A program made the translations under genes and the position numbers. Source: a virus. From it: 64,000 bases of DNA. Numbering within the stretch: position 1 is the stretch's first letter; every line of letters starts with the position of its first letter. This document shows, piece by piece, positions 6,488 through 15,392 of this stretch. The stretch lies in IMG/VR virus record IMGVR_UViG_3300020420_000721, positions 1 through 64,000 of that record; one strand, given 5' to 3'. The notes beneath the pieces were generated by a model. That model was not told the DNA's origin. It made no database searches and saw nothing but the letters and a program-made list of their open reading frames with translations.

Positions 6488-7614
6488 TAGAGTTCAAACC
6501 CTTTAAACGTTTCTTTATTTACATCTTGTTTTACTCCACCCTGAACGTAAGAAGTTATTTCAGTTTCTTGTGGAGCAACCTGCACTTCAGCACCTGAGAT
6601 CCATTTTTGAGTCCAAGGTAGTGGGTTTGCTTGAGGTACGTCATAAGGACATTTTAATCCCAGAGCTGTCATTCTTTTACAAGCGATCCATTCAATATAT
6701 TGATTTAATAAATCTACATTAAGACCAATCATTGAACCATCTTTGAACAAATACTCTGCCCACTGCTTCTCCTGTTCAACTGCATCTACAAACATCTGTA
6801 ATACTTCTGGTGCACATTCTTTTGATATTTTATCAAAATCAGGATCTTCTTTAGTTAATATTTTAGAGATCATATATTGTGTTGAAGCTAGATGCACGTT
6901 TTCATCACGAGCAATTAGTTTAATAATCTTTGCGTTTCCTTCCATTTTCTTAAGTTCTGCAAATGCCCAAGAACAGGCAAATGAAACATAAAAACGAACG
7001 CCTTCTAATATGTTAACACTATTCAATGTTAACCAAATCTTTTTCTTTAATTCATATTTACTGATTTCAACTGTTTTACCATTTACTGTATGTGTTCCTT
7101 CACCTAGTAATTGGTAGTATTGTTGATACTCAATTAGATCGTCATAATATTTAGAAATATCTCCTGCACAATCTAAAATTTCTTTACTATCCATTAATTG
7201 ATCAAATACAATACTTGGATTACTATATACGTTTCTGATAATATGTGTGTATGAACGACTGTGAATTGTTTCACTAAATGCCCAAGTTTCTACCCAAGTC
7301 TCTACTTCAGGAAGAGTGATAATTGGTAAAAAAGCTAGATTAGGTGAACGTCCTTGAACACTGTCTAATAAAATCTGTCTTTTTAAGTTTGAAGTAAAAA
7401 CGTGTTGTTCTGAATCTGTAAGATCTTTAAAATCTTTTGCATCTTTATATACGTCTACTTCTTCAGGTCTCCAAAAGAAACCTAGTTGTTTATCAGTTAG
7501 TTTCTCAAACTGTTTATATCTAACCAAGTCATAACGTTGCATACCTAAATGTTCGTCAAGAAAGGTATTGCTTTGTGTATGGTGTTTTGTGTTTTCTGTA
7601 TTAAGTACTGTCAT
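6487..7614 (-). CDS. nrdB: Ribonucleotide reductase class Ia small subunit
   Basis: Carries the diiron-tyrosyl radical centre that activates NrdA for making deoxynucleotides. The 375 residues contain all iron ligands at E. coli numbering: D84, E115, H118, E204, E238 and H241, and the radical tyrosine Y122 in SETIHSRSY. The C-terminal tail (ending FKGFEL) is the expected NrdA-docking peptide. It is 14 bases downstream of nrdA and directly followed by glutaredoxin, so deoxynucleotide supply is one unit. Confidence 0.97.
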   Translation of the reverse strand: MTVLNTENTKHHTQSNTFLDEHLGMQRYDLVRYKQFEKLTDKQLGFFWRPEEVDVYKDAKDFKDLTDSEQHVFTSNLKRQILLDSVQGRSPNLAFLPIITLPEVETWVETWAFSETIHSRSYTHIIRNVYSNPSIVFDQLMDSKEILDCAGDISKYYDDLIEYQQYYQLLGEGTHTVNGKTVEISKYELKKKIWLTLNSVNILEGVRFYVSFACSWAFAELKKMEGNAKIIKLIARDENVHLASTQYMISKILTKEDPDFDKISKECAPEVLQMFVDAVEQEKQWAEYLFKDGSMIGLNVDLLNQYIEWIACKRMTALGLKCPYDVPQANPLPWTQKWISGAEVQVAPQETEITSYVQGGVKQDVNKETFKGFEL

Positions 7615-7628
7615 TTTCCTCTTCCTTT

Positions 7629-9941
7629 TTAAATTACACAGCTTTCGCAGTAATCGTCATATTGTTGATCAGTTTCAAAATCCTCTCTTGACTTCTGATC
7701 ATCTTTAAACTCTATCTCACCTTGTCCATCATAAGTGTTAAAGTAATATAACTGTTTGCCACCATACTTGTAAAACATAAGAAGGTGTTGTAACAAAACA
7801 CTCATTGGTATCTTTTCGTCCTCGAAATATTCTGGGTTGTAGCTTGTATTAACACTAATACCTTGATCAATATATTTTTGCAAAACTGCCATAATTTTAA
7901 TATATCCTTCAGGGCTTCGTTGTTGCCACAACAAATCGTATTTATTTTTAAGGCGTGCAAAACCGGGTACGACCTGTCTTAAAACACCATGTTTGGACTG
8001 CTTCACACTTACGAAAGCACGAGGGGGTTCTACGCCATTTGTACTATTACTAATTTGTGCAGAAGTTTCTGCAGGCATAAGTGCCATTAGTGTGCTGTTT
8101 CTTATGCCAGTCCTTTTTAATTGTGTACGTAGACCTTCCCAATCCATGCGTTCGACGTGTGGAACAAGTTCATCAACTTCTTTTTTATAAGTTTGATTAG
8201 GTGTAATACCAAGGCCATATTTAGTTTCATTATTGCCTGAAATCATTCCTTTTTCCTGTGCTAAATCAGCACTTGCTTTAATTAAATAATATGACCAAGC
8301 TTCTGCCCACTCATCTATTTTAGCTAATCCTTTTTCATCTATGTCCTGATATGACATATCATTTTTTGCTATCCAATAAGCCAAGTTAATAATACCGATA
8401 CCTAAAGGGCGCCTTTTCATTGTACTTGCTTCTGCCGCTAGTACAGGATACTTCTGGTAATCTAAAAGGGCGTCTAAGGCTCTCACAGCCAGTTCACAGG
8501 GCTTTTTAAAGTCATCGGGCTTCTTAATATTACCCCAATTAATAGCACTCAATGTACATAAACTAATTTCACCATGCTCATCAACTATACTTTCTAAAGG
8601 TTTAGTAGGTAAGTTAATTTCACAACATAGATTTGATTGTTTAACAGGTGCTACTTTATCATCAAACGCACCATGTGTATTTGCGTGATCTACATTCATT
8701 AAATATACACGACCTGTATTCTTTCTTTCTTCCATAAACGCAGAAAAAATATCAATTGCTTTTACTACTTTTTTACGCAGACGAGTATTTCGTTCTGCTG
8801 TTTCATAAAGACTTTTAAATTTATCATAATCGTTAAAGAAAGCATCATAAAGTCCTGGAACATCATGAGGTGAAAATAATGTAATATCTCCACCAGAAAG
8901 CAATCTTTCATACATAAGTTTATTAAACTGTACACCATAATCTAGATGTCTAACACGATTGTCTTCTGTACCTTTATTGTTTTTAAGTACTAGTAAGTCC
9001 TCTACTTCTAGATGCCATATAGGGTAATACAGAGTACCTGCACCGCCTCTAACACCACCTTGACTACATGACTTAATTGCACTTTGAAATAGTTTATAAA
9101 ATGGAATAACACCAGTATGACTAGCATCACCATTACGTACCTTTGAACCAATAGCACGAATCTTACCAGCACCAATACCAATACCTGCTTTTTGACTTAC
9201 ATATTTAACCACTGCACTTGTAGTAGCATTAATACTATCCAAACTATCATCCGTTTCAATTAGAACGCAAGATGAAAACTGTCTTTGTGGAGTACGAAGA
9301 CCTGCCATTATGGGAGTTGGTAAACTGATATCGAAATGACTGATCGCATCATAAAAATCTTTTACGTATTTCATACGTACATCTTTTTCATAATGACTGA
9401 ATAAAGTAGCTGATATCATCATATAGCAAACCTGAGGAGTTTCATATACCTTGCCTGAAACTCTATTTTGAACAAGATATTTTCCTCTGAACTGTTCCAT
9501 ACCAGCATATGCAAGATCTTCATCTCTATCATGTTTTAGATAAGAATTAAGCTGATCAATTTCTTCCTCGTCATAACTGACAAAAAATTCTGGATCGTAA
9601 TAACCTAGCTCTACATTTGTACGAGCAATTTCACTTAGATGTGGTGGATTAAATTGATTATATACCATTTTACGTAAATGATAGTTAATTAAACGTCCTG
9701 CTACCCATTGATAGTTAGGAGTTTCTTCTGTAATTAAATCTGATGCCGCCTTAATTAATGTTTCCTGTACTTCACTAGTTGAAATACCATTAAAAAATTG
9801 TATATGACTTTTTAATTCTACCTCAGATGCACTTACCCCTGATATACCTTCACAGGCATAAAAGACTACTTTGTGCATTTTTTCTAAATCTAGGGGTTCT
9901 TTCTTTCCGTCGCGTTTTGTTACAATTATTTCATTTGTCAT
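7629..9941 (-). CDS. nrdA: Ribonucleotide reductase class Ia large subunit
   Basis: Catalytic subunit reducing ribonucleoside diphosphates. 770 residues. An N-terminal ATP-cone (about 1-95) suggests allosteric control by ATP/dATP. Active-site residues match E. coli numbering: C225, N437, C439, E441 and C462. The radical-transfer pair YY is near 732-733 and the C-terminal shuttle cysteines are C765 and C768 (CESC). First gene of the nrdA-nrdB-glutaredoxin unit. A TTAAATA box at 9975-9981 is a possible late start. Confidence 0.97.
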   Translation of the reverse strand: MTNEIIVTKRDGKKEPLDLEKMHKVVFYACEGISGVSASEVELKSHIQFFNGISTSEVQETLIKAASDLITEETPNYQWVAGRLINYHLRKMVYNQFNPPHLSEIARTNVELGYYDPEFFVSYDEEEIDQLNSYLKHDRDEDLAYAGMEQFRGKYLVQNRVSGKVYETPQVCYMMISATLFSHYEKDVRMKYVKDFYDAISHFDISLPTPIMAGLRTPQRQFSSCVLIETDDSLDSINATTSAVVKYVSQKAGIGIGAGKIRAIGSKVRNGDASHTGVIPFYKLFQSAIKSCSQGGVRGGAGTLYYPIWHLEVEDLLVLKNNKGTEDNRVRHLDYGVQFNKLMYERLLSGGDITLFSPHDVPGLYDAFFNDYDKFKSLYETAERNTRLRKKVVKAIDIFSAFMEERKNTGRVYLMNVDHANTHGAFDDKVAPVKQSNLCCEINLPTKPLESIVDEHGEISLCTLSAINWGNIKKPDDFKKPCELAVRALDALLDYQKYPVLAAEASTMKRRPLGIGIINLAYWIAKNDMSYQDIDEKGLAKIDEWAEAWSYYLIKASADLAQEKGMISGNNETKYGLGITPNQTYKKEVDELVPHVERMDWEGLRTQLKRTGIRNSTLMALMPAETSAQISNSTNGVEPPRAFVSVKQSKHGVLRQVVPGFARLKNKYDLLWQQRSPEGYIKIMAVLQKYIDQGISVNTSYNPEYFEDEKIPMSVLLQHLLMFYKYGGKQLYYFNTYDGQGEIEFKDDQKSREDFETDQQYDDYCESCVI

Positions 9942-9974
9942 TCTATTAAACCTTCTCTGTCGGACATCTAGTAT

Positions 9975-9981
9975 TATTTAA
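9975..9981 (-). promoter_or_regulatory. Possible late-type box (TTAAATA) upstream of nrdA
   Basis: TTAAATA on the minus strand, 34 bases upstream of the nrdA start. One mismatch to the core late motif; weak evidence. No convincing -35/-10 pair seen in this gap. Confidence 0.3.
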
Positions 9982-10003
9982 TCCTAAATCTTTGTTGAAA
10001 AAA

Positions 10004-10438
10004 CTAGGTTAACTGTTCTGACGTCCAAGTCTCCATTTTTACTTTTAGTGGTATAGTATCTATAGTGTTAACTTCTCCCCAATTACGGCAAAGTACCCAC
10101 TGGTTATCCACAATTACTACCAGTCCTAGGAAGTCATCTGCATGATCTTGTATCAAACTAACTTCACATTCAAGCCCCAAATAATGTAGTGTATAAAATA
10201 TACCTAGAGCTATTGCGTTCTCATCGAACTTGCCTTCATAAATTAAGTCCCAAGGACTAGGCCAGTCTTGGGAAAAATAAGGATCGATTACTCTTTTATC
10301 GAGAGGAACCATTTTCCACCAATCCACACACTTTTGCAAGTTTTCCGGTGTTGGTAATCCTTCTAAACTTTGTCTAAACTGCCTCCAATTTTGTAGGCGT
10401 TCGCGTGGTGGTAATTGCCATATTAAATTGCTTTGCAT
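10004..10438 (-). CDS. Conserved phage protein, function unknown
   Basis: A soluble protein of 144 residues, rich in Trp and acidic residues, starting MQSNLIWQLPPRERLQNWRQF. The pattern (a conserved LPPRERLxNWRQFR opening and a DPYFSQDWPSPWDLI middle) resembles a family I associate with marine T4-like phages next to nrd or nuclease genes. No catalytic motif is recognised. A late box lies 17 bases before the ATG; no clear Shine-Dalgarno. Confidence 0.7.
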   Translation of the reverse strand: MQSNLIWQLPPRERLQNWRQFRQSLEGLPTPENLQKCVDWWKMVPLDKRVIDPYFSQDWPSPWDLIYEGKFDENAIALGIFYTLHYLGLECEVSLIQDHADDFLGLVVIVDNQWVLCRNWGEVNTIDTIPLKVKMETWTSEQLT

Positions 10439-10454
10439 AGTTTAACTTACTAGC

Positions 10455-10461
10455 TATTTAT
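10455..10461 (-). promoter_or_regulatory. T4-type late promoter box (ATAAATA)
   Basis: ATAAATA on the minus strand at the stop codon of the nuclease gene, upstream of the gene starting at 10438. Confidence 0.45.
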
Positions 10462-11135
10462 TCGTTTACGTTATAGAATTCCTGTAATCTTTTCGCCCAG
10501 GAGTCCTCCCATTTCTTAAACTCATCTACTTTAACTTCGAATAATTGCCAATCACAATTTCTACTACACATAAAAATTGCAAGATTTTCAATTTTAGTTT
10601 CATAAAGTTCATTGTGTGCTAGAGCATAAGCCGCACCTTGCAAAAAATAGTCCTCAATCCATTCTCTTCTTTTAGGCTTATTGGTTTGTTTGAAGTCCAT
10701 TATAGTAGGTTTGCCCTTCCACACTCCCAATAAGTCTGCTGTACCTGCATAAAGTTGTGGATAACATAAATTTACTTCACTTCCCCACACTTCATCCAAA
10801 TCTGGTTCAATGTTTTTCTTTACAGTGTCAGCCATTAGCTTTGCCTGTAAAACCATCTTACCAGTGTACTCTTGATTCTTAACCCAGCTTTCTAGAATCT
10901 CATGCATTATTGATCCTACATTAGCCGCTTCAGTAACAATCTTTTGAGCTTCTTTTTCTCCAACCCTTTTTTTCCAATTTGCCAATGCTTTTCTTTTTTC
11001 AGCTGGCTTTGTTTTATCAAGAATTGTAGTTACACTTGGAACTGGATCGCCCCAAGGGTTTTCATACAAACGTTTTCCATTATGATTCTTTCGTTTGAGT
11101 TCCTGATAAGGATATGGAGATGTAATTTTTATCAT
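10458..11135 (-). CDS. RecB-family PD-(D/E)XK exonuclease-like protein
   Basis: A 225-residue nuclease of the Cas4/RecB type. The order of motifs is diagnostic: GSIMHE with H78, D134 in GTADLLG, D147-F-K149 in MDFKQ, and Q166...Y170 in LQGAAYA. These coordinate metal and DNA. It probably processes DNA ends during recombination or degrades host DNA. No iron-sulfur cysteine cluster is evident. The -10 element TAGTAT lies only 6 bases before the ATG, predicting a leaderless early transcript. This start agrees with the conserved N-terminal opening and no alternative is closer. Confidence 0.88.
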   Translation of the reverse strand: MIKITSPYPYQELKRKNHNGKRLYENPWGDPVPSVTTILDKTKPAEKRKALANWKKRVGEKEAQKIVTEAANVGSIMHEILESWVKNQEYTGKMVLQAKLMADTVKKNIEPDLDEVWGSEVNLCYPQLYAGTADLLGVWKGKPTIMDFKQTNKPKRREWIEDYFLQGAAYALAHNELYETKIENLAIFMCSRNCDWQLFEVKVDEFKKWEDSWAKRLQEFYNVNE

Positions 11136-11141
11136 TCTCTT

Positions 11142-11170
11142 ATACTAACTTACAATTTGTATTAAGTCAA
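11142..11170 (-). promoter_or_regulatory. Early promoter of the nuclease gene, leaderless layout
   Basis: Minus strand TTGACT (11165-11170), a 17-bp spacer and TAGTAT (11142-11147), ending 6 bases before ATG 11135. A start seven bases after the -10 box falls on the A of the start codon. The rest of the gap 11171-11247 shows nothing else clear. Confidence 0.65.
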
Positions 11171-11247
11171 GTAAGTTTTTATAGAATTATTAGAAATATG
11201 TTAATGTTTTGGAGGTTTTTAAAAAATACAACCGATAACTGTGTCTT

Positions 11248-11868
11248 CTACCAGTATATGTGCCATTTAAAGGTTTGACCAGTTGCTGTATTTGTAATTC
11301 TTTCTATCTTATAGCCTAAGTTTTGAAAATATTTTATTACTTCATTCATTTGTTGTATTTTAGCACGATCATTTAATGCACCTTGCCAAGATTGGAAGTA
11401 TTGTACACTAGCTGGATTTGTAGGAATAGCATATACACCTTGTATAAATCCTAAACTTGCATTAGCTGTACCAGCACCAATTTCATAACTCCAAACACTA
11501 TTTGCATGAACATCAATATTTAAAACTAGAAAATTGTTGTCTTTTGTTGCTACTATTCCTGGAAGATTTGCGTTATTGATATCTGCAATAATGCCATCTA
11601 GTGTATTTGCTACTACACCTAATGTCACACTCTGTCCATTAATAATAAATGTATCATTATTGTTTACTACTGGATTATTGATTGTACCAATTTTTTGAAC
11701 ACTTGGTGTTGACGTTGTCATTGTTGTTAAATCAGAAACTAATATGTCAAAATTACCATATCCACTTGCTGAAATTATTTGTTTCATTATTTCATGACAT
11801 TCTTCGAAAATAATCATGTCTTGTGAACTTTTTGCTCTAGCCTGTGCCGCGTTTAATCCTACCGTCAT
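11248..11868 (-). CDS. Probable virion protein with flagellin-IN-like motif
   Basis: A 206-residue protein. Its middle (about 80-130) runs TLDGIIADINNANLPGIVAT followed by DNNFLVLNI, strongly reminiscent of the IN motif of flagellar hook-associated proteins and flagellins, which is a small beta-alpha-beta repeat. That similarity and the surrounding run of virion-type genes suggest a tail or head adaptor protein. The N-terminus is helical (AQARAKSSQDMIIFEECHEI). I have not confirmed the match. Its ATG overlaps the stop of the preceding gene by 4 bases. Confidence 0.6.
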   Translation of the reverse strand: MTVGLNAAQARAKSSQDMIIFEECHEIMKQIISASGYGNFDILVSDLTTMTTSTPSVQKIGTINNPVVNNNDTFIINGQSVTLGVVANTLDGIIADINNANLPGIVATKDNNFLVLNIDVHANSVWSYEIGAGTANASLGFIQGVYAIPTNPASVQYFQSWQGALNDRAKIQQMNEVIKYFQNLGYKIERITNTATGQTFKWHIYW

Positions 11869-12200
11869 TTGTCTAATTCTCTTTTAACTGTCTTACGAGC
11901 CATTTGGTCAATTTTATTATCTGCCTTTTCAGGATCTGATGTCTTATCGAAAGATTTAAATGCCTTACTATGTGTATTAAAATAGACTACATCATCTTTA
12001 ATGTTATCTACTATTGCGAGGTTATTTAAAACATCAAATAGTGTAGCCTTATCTAAATTTATACCTTCTTTTGAAAGTTCTCCTAAAAGAGTTTCTAATG
12101 ATACTGTTCCTATACCCTCTCCTGACATAACTGTCAGTAGATCTATTATAGATTGCTTCGTTGTATCGTCCTCTTTAAAGATTACTTCCGAAATCAGCAT
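11865..12200 (-). CDS. Conserved small protein, function unknown
   Basis: A protein of 111 residues with an N-terminal helical part (about 10-70) of winged-helix-like layout and a charged C-terminal tail rich in Lys, Asp and Arg. Overlaps the next gene by 4 bases and lies 3 bases after the coiled-coil gene, so it is translated within the same late unit. Function not recognised. Confidence 0.6.
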   Translation of the reverse strand: MLISEVIFKEDDTTKQSIIDLLTVMSGEGIGTVSLETLLGELSKEGINLDKATLFDVLNNLAIVDNIKDDVVYFNTHSKAFKSFDKTSDPEKADNKIDQMARKTVKRELDK

Positions 12201-12203
12201 AGT

Positions 12204-12959
12204 TTATGCCTTTCTTAGTTCTTCAAAAGCCTTCTTTAGAAGTTCTTTACTTACTTTGCCATCCTTTTGTGCTTCTTTTACCATTTTAAGAGCTGATAGA
12301 TAAGCGTCTTCTTTCATTTCACGCTCACCGTCCATCTCATCAGCATTAGCCGCATCAACACCTTCAAAATCATCTGTTTCCGGTTCTGCAGGAATTTCAG
12401 GATCTGCTGGAGCATCAAGAGTAGTATCCATTTCCATATCAGTTGGAACTTCTTTACCTTGAGCTGTTAATACAGCATTATCCATTGATTCTTTTGTTGA
12501 CTTAACAGCATCTAACGCACTTTGTAGAGCAGTTTCTGCTGATGCGTTAAACGCTTCAGCTTGTTCAATACCAACTTCTTCTTTCATTTTGTCAGTAATT
12601 GCCATTAGCTCTTCAACTTGCATACTTGCTAGAGTTTCTGCCATTTTTTGTAGGTCTTCAGCCATTTGTTTAGCCGCAAGTAATACTTCTGCTTGGTCTA
12701 ATTCATTTTCCATTACAGTGTTCTTTCTTGTTTCTAATTCCTGATCTAGTCCTTCTTTTACTAATAATAGCTTTTGAAATGACTTGTCAGTGACTTCAAC
12801 ACCAGCGTCACGAAATCTTTCGATCTTTGCTGTTGTTGCTTCTCTAATTTTTTCTAATTTAGCAGTATCGGCCTTAAAATTAAAGTCCATACCGAATATA
12901 CCCTTAAGGGCAGTATCTAACTTCGAAAAGTTTTTATCATTTAATTCATCTAAATTCAT
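12204..12959 (-). CDS. Coiled-coil virion-type protein
   Basis: A 251-residue acidic, strongly helical protein with heptad-like repeats over about residues 30-170 and a Pro/Glu/Asp-rich linker near 180-215 before a C-terminal helix. I start at ATG 12959 (MNLDELND) rather than 14 codons earlier, because GAGGT lies 7 bases before it and a late box CTAAATA is upstream. The composition fits a scaffold-like or internal head protein. First gene of a late unit that continues into the next two genes. Confidence 0.65.
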   Translation of the reverse strand: MNLDELNDKNFSKLDTALKGIFGMDFNFKADTAKLEKIREATTAKIERFRDAGVEVTDKSFQKLLLVKEGLDQELETRKNTVMENELDQAEVLLAAKQMAEDLQKMAETLASMQVEELMAITDKMKEEVGIEQAEAFNASAETALQSALDAVKSTKESMDNAVLTAQGKEVPTDMEMDTTLDAPADPEIPAEPETDDFEGVDAANADEMDGEREMKEDAYLSALKMVKEAQKDGKVSKELLKKAFEELRKA

Positions 12960-12991
12960 ATGGTTAACCTCGCTATAAGTTATATATAATG

Positions 12992-12998
12992 TATTTAG
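12992..12998 (-). promoter_or_regulatory. T4-type late promoter box (CTAAATA)
   Basis: CTAAATA on the minus strand 33 bases before the coiled-coil gene. CTAAATA is the variant I associate with late genes of T4-like cyanophages. Confidence 0.6.
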
Positions 12999-13078
12999 CA
13001 AGAAAGGGCAAAATTTAAAGCATAGTTAACGTCTAACCACTCACCTCGATGCTATAATAGCTTTATTTTCAGCAAAAA

Positions 13079-13579
13079 TTACAGTAAATTTTTAATGTGT
13101 GTCTTGCATTCATTCATTCTAGATAATGATTGTCCAAATTTCGCATCAGCAATATCATATTTGTGGTTGTCTTCACCATATTGCTTCATTCTAGACTTAT
13201 GAGTTGCCGCTTCATACATATAATCGGCATATCTCTTATCATAATCAAGTATTCTTTCCACATTAATTTTTGATTTTGATTCACCAACTAGATCTTTTAC
13301 TATAGTCATTGCTGTTTCAAATAAAGAAATATCTTCATATAAAACTTCGTTGTCTTCGTTCTTAATACGATAAAACGTTTTTTCGTATAATCCAACGATT
13401 TTCTCTTTATACAATTCAACCTTAACATCTGCTACTCGGATTGTATCTCCAGTTTTTAGTCCAGTTGCGACTTCTACATTACCATCTTGTACTTCTGTGA
13501 TAACTTGTTTAGTTGCATTAGTTGTAGCTGATTGAAGTCTCTCTAAGATGGCTTTCATCTGTTTAGTATCTTCGTTCAT
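13079..13579 (-). CDS. Conserved phage protein, function unknown
   Basis: A mixed alpha/beta protein of 166 residues. An N-terminal helix (residues 5-25) precedes a beta segment (about 30-80, ATGLKTGDTIRVADVKVEL) and a C-terminal helical half ending in HIKNLL. Found in a tightly packed run with the next four genes (overlaps of 1-4 bases), so probably one structural or head-related module. No catalytic motif. Confidence 0.6.
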   Translation of the reverse strand: MNEDTKQMKAILERLQSATTNATKQVITEVQDGNVEVATGLKTGDTIRVADVKVELYKEKIVGLYEKTFYRIKNEDNEVLYEDISLFETAMTIVKDLVGESKSKINVERILDYDKRYADYMYEAATHKSRMKQYGEDNHKYDIADAKFGQSLSRMNECKTHIKNLL

Positions 13580-13788
13580 TATAGGCTCCCTTTCTTTCTA
13601 GAATAATAAGTCTTCCCATCCTTCTCTTCACGAGTAAGTATGTTTTTATTACATAGTTGACGGGCTAGTTCAACATCACGTTCGCTGAGATCTTCAGTAC
13701 ACGTTTCTTCTATAATACTCTCATAAACTTTATATTCAAAGTTATTAAGGAATACTGGAATTCCACCTACTGTTTCTACACACTTCAT
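13579..13788 (-). CDS. Small winged-helix-like protein, function unknown
   Basis: A 69-residue protein of compact helix-helix-strand layout (NFEYKVYESIIEE...ERDVELARQLCNKNIL...GKTYYSRKK) that looks like a minimal winged helix ending in a basic wing. It could bind nucleic acid, but this rests on pattern alone. Overlaps neighbours on both sides. Confidence 0.6.
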   Translation of the reverse strand: MKCVETVGGIPVFLNNFEYKVYESIIEETCTEDLSERDVELARQLCNKNILTREEKDGKTYYSRKKGSL

Positions 13789-14288
13789 GATGTTAGCTTC
13801 TTTACTAGTCCACGTAATCTCTCAAGTTCTTGAGAATTCTTTTTTGACGCATCAGCGTTTGAATCTGATTGATCTTTATTATTATCACGCTGAATATCGT
13901 CGGGATCTTTTGGAGCCGTTGTACCTGTAGGTTGAATATTGCCACCTGCTACAGATCGGTCTATTGAATTTTGTCTGGCATATTTTTGTCCTGCAATGCC
14001 AGTTAATCTATCTGTTGATTTTTGTCTAACAGTAGATTGTCTGTTTGTTGCCATACTTGCATTGTTACCGGAACCGGTACCGTATGCTTCAGTCATAGCA
14101 CTTAAATCTATAATTTCTGAAAATCTTTCTTGATCATCGTTTTTAATTGCATCAACAAGAGTAAGAGTCTGTGCAAATGATAAATTTTTAAGTTGATCTG
14201 AAACCATTTCCGCTTTTGGCTCCATTCCAAATCTTATATTTGCATAATCAATAACTGTATCTACTATACTATTATTTTTAATTTCCAT
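13785..14288 (-). CDS. Conserved phage protein, disordered C-terminus
   Basis: A protein of 167 residues with a folded helical N-terminal third (about 1-60) and a long low-complexity tail rich in Ser, Asn, Asp, Gln and Thr, closing with a helix (ELERLRGLVKKL). The order beside a basic 96-residue protein and a coiled-coil protein suggests head-related or internal proteins. Start overlaps the preceding gene by one base. Confidence 0.6.
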   Translation of the reverse strand: MEIKNNSIVDTVIDYANIRFGMEPKAEMVSDQLKNLSFAQTLTLVDAIKNDDQERFSEIIDLSAMTEAYGTGSGNNASMATNRQSTVRQKSTDRLTGIAGQKYARQNSIDRSVAGGNIQPTGTTAPKDPDDIQRDNNKDQSDSNADASKKNSQELERLRGLVKKLTS

Positions 14289-14578
14289 TATCTTCTTGCC
14301 TTGTTTAATCTTTGTACAATTTTACTTGCTGGATTCATACGTTTTGTAATTCTAGCTTTACGTTGTAAACGTCCACCCATACTAGCTTTCATACGTTTAA
14401 TAACAAAACGTTTTTTAATATCTATTGGTGCTGTACATTGTTGAGGACTAGAAACTGGTCTTCCTTTTCTTTTTCCTACTGTACAACGAAATTTTCGCAC
14501 CACTTTTTTGCCACGACGAGCAAAAATCATCTTGGCTTCAGTTATAATTCCATTGTATGTCTCATTTACTAGAAACAT
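14288..14578 (-). CDS. Highly basic small protein, likely nucleic-acid binding
   Basis: A protein of 96 residues dominated by Arg and Lys, with the runs ARRGKKVVRKFRC, KRKGRPVSSPQQC and KKRFVIKRMKASMGGRLQRK. Two cysteines (about 32 and 48) flank the second basic run. I recognise this as a family conserved among T4-like marine phages, unnamed. The strong positive charge suggests DNA binding, perhaps as an internal head protein packaged with the genome. Confidence 0.7.
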   Translation of the reverse strand: MFLVNETYNGIITEAKMIFARRGKKVVRKFRCTVGKRKGRPVSSPQQCTAPIDIKKRFVIKRMKASMGGRLQRKARITKRMNPASKIVQRLNKARR

Positions 14579-14584
14579 AATTCA

Positions 14585-14863
14585 TTATCCTACGGATATA
14601 TTACCGTTCAATGCAATCAACAGTACAACAATAGTTGATAACAGACCTGCAATAAGTGTAGCGGCGCCACCAATTATCATTCTAGTACTGGTTGACTTAT
14701 CATTTGTTCGAGTATCTGTAATCTTATTTAAAGATGTCTCTAAACGGTCAAATCTTTCGTCTAATCTGTCTAATTTATCTTCTAACACGCGATACCTCTC
14801 CGCACACAAATCAACGTGTGCTTCAAGATTTTCACGCTCTAGTCTTGACTGTTGCATTGCCAT
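14585..14863 (-). CDS. Coiled-coil protein with C-terminal membrane helix
   Basis: A 92-residue protein with an N-terminal coiled coil (about 5-50, LERENLEAHVDLCAERYRVLEDKLDRL) and one C-terminal transmembrane helix (about 63-87). This layout matches XhlA-type haemolysin/holin accessory proteins, so a lysis role is plausible. An alternative is a structural membrane protein. A TATAAATA late box lies about 80 bases upstream, consistent with late expression. Confidence 0.65.
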   Translation of the reverse strand: MAMQQSRLERENLEAHVDLCAERYRVLEDKLDRLDERFDRLETSLNKITDTRTNDKSTSTRMIIGGAATLIAGLLSTIVVLLIALNGNISVG

Positions 14864-14910
14864 AATCTAATCTCGCAATCTATGTCTCATAAAGAGCCTG
14901 TGATTTTCGT

Positions 14911-14932
14911 ATTATAGCCACTCTGTGGCTTT
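14911..14932. other. Hairpin AGCCAC/GTGGCT between two genes
   Basis: Inverted repeat AGCCAC-TCT-GTGGCT followed on the plus strand by TTTT. All adjacent genes lie on the minus strand, where no T-run follows, so its termination role is doubtful. Confidence 0.35.
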
Positions 14933-14942
14933 TTAATATATG

Positions 14943-14950
14943 TATTTATA
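14943..14950 (-). promoter_or_regulatory. T4-type late promoter box (TATAAATA)
   Basis: Perfect TATAAATA on the minus strand, overlapping the stop codon of the 148-residue gene and upstream of the coiled-coil membrane protein gene. Confidence 0.6.
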
Positions 14951-15392
14951 ACTTTTCGTTGTATATAACATATGTGTTTTTGGTTGTTCCAGTAGTAATA
15001 AATTTAGGGTCAGTTTCCCATGTATTATCTAAATCTGCGTATATTGGAACACCATCTATATCGTCTAATAGGTAAAAACTTGGATCGTCTTTTTTACGCC
15101 AAATATCCGGTTTTTCACTAGCAAATTTTAATACCCAAATATTATGTTTTCCAGAAATATCATCGCCAAAATTATACTCAGATACATCTGTATCTTCTAA
15201 CTTATTAACACTAGAAATAACAGGCAATCCACGCAAACTTAAGGCTTGTATAATACTGTTATAGTTTTGAGCCTGTAGGAAAGTTTTTGAATTACCTTTT
15301 GGGTTTGTATTTCCTGTATTTGTTATATCTATCACAGTATATATAGTGAAAAAATCCATATCACCAGTTAATACTTCTAAGCCTTTAGACAT
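14946..15392 (-). CDS. Conserved phage protein, function unknown
   Basis: A protein of 148 residues, mixed alpha/beta, with regularly spaced hydrophobic strands and no signal peptide. The part ALSLRGLPVISSVNKLED and the later DIWRKKDDPSFYLLDDIDGVP look like a small globular domain. It overlaps the sulfotransferase-like gene by 8 bases and is probably translated with it. No family recognised with confidence. Confidence 0.6.
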   Translation of the reverse strand: MSKGLEVLTGDMDFFTIYTVIDITNTGNTNPKGNSKTFLQAQNYNSIIQALSLRGLPVISSVNKLEDTDVSEYNFGDDISGKHNIWVLKFASEKPDIWRKKDDPSFYLLDDIDGVPIYADLDNTWETDPKFITTGTTKNTYVIYNEKL

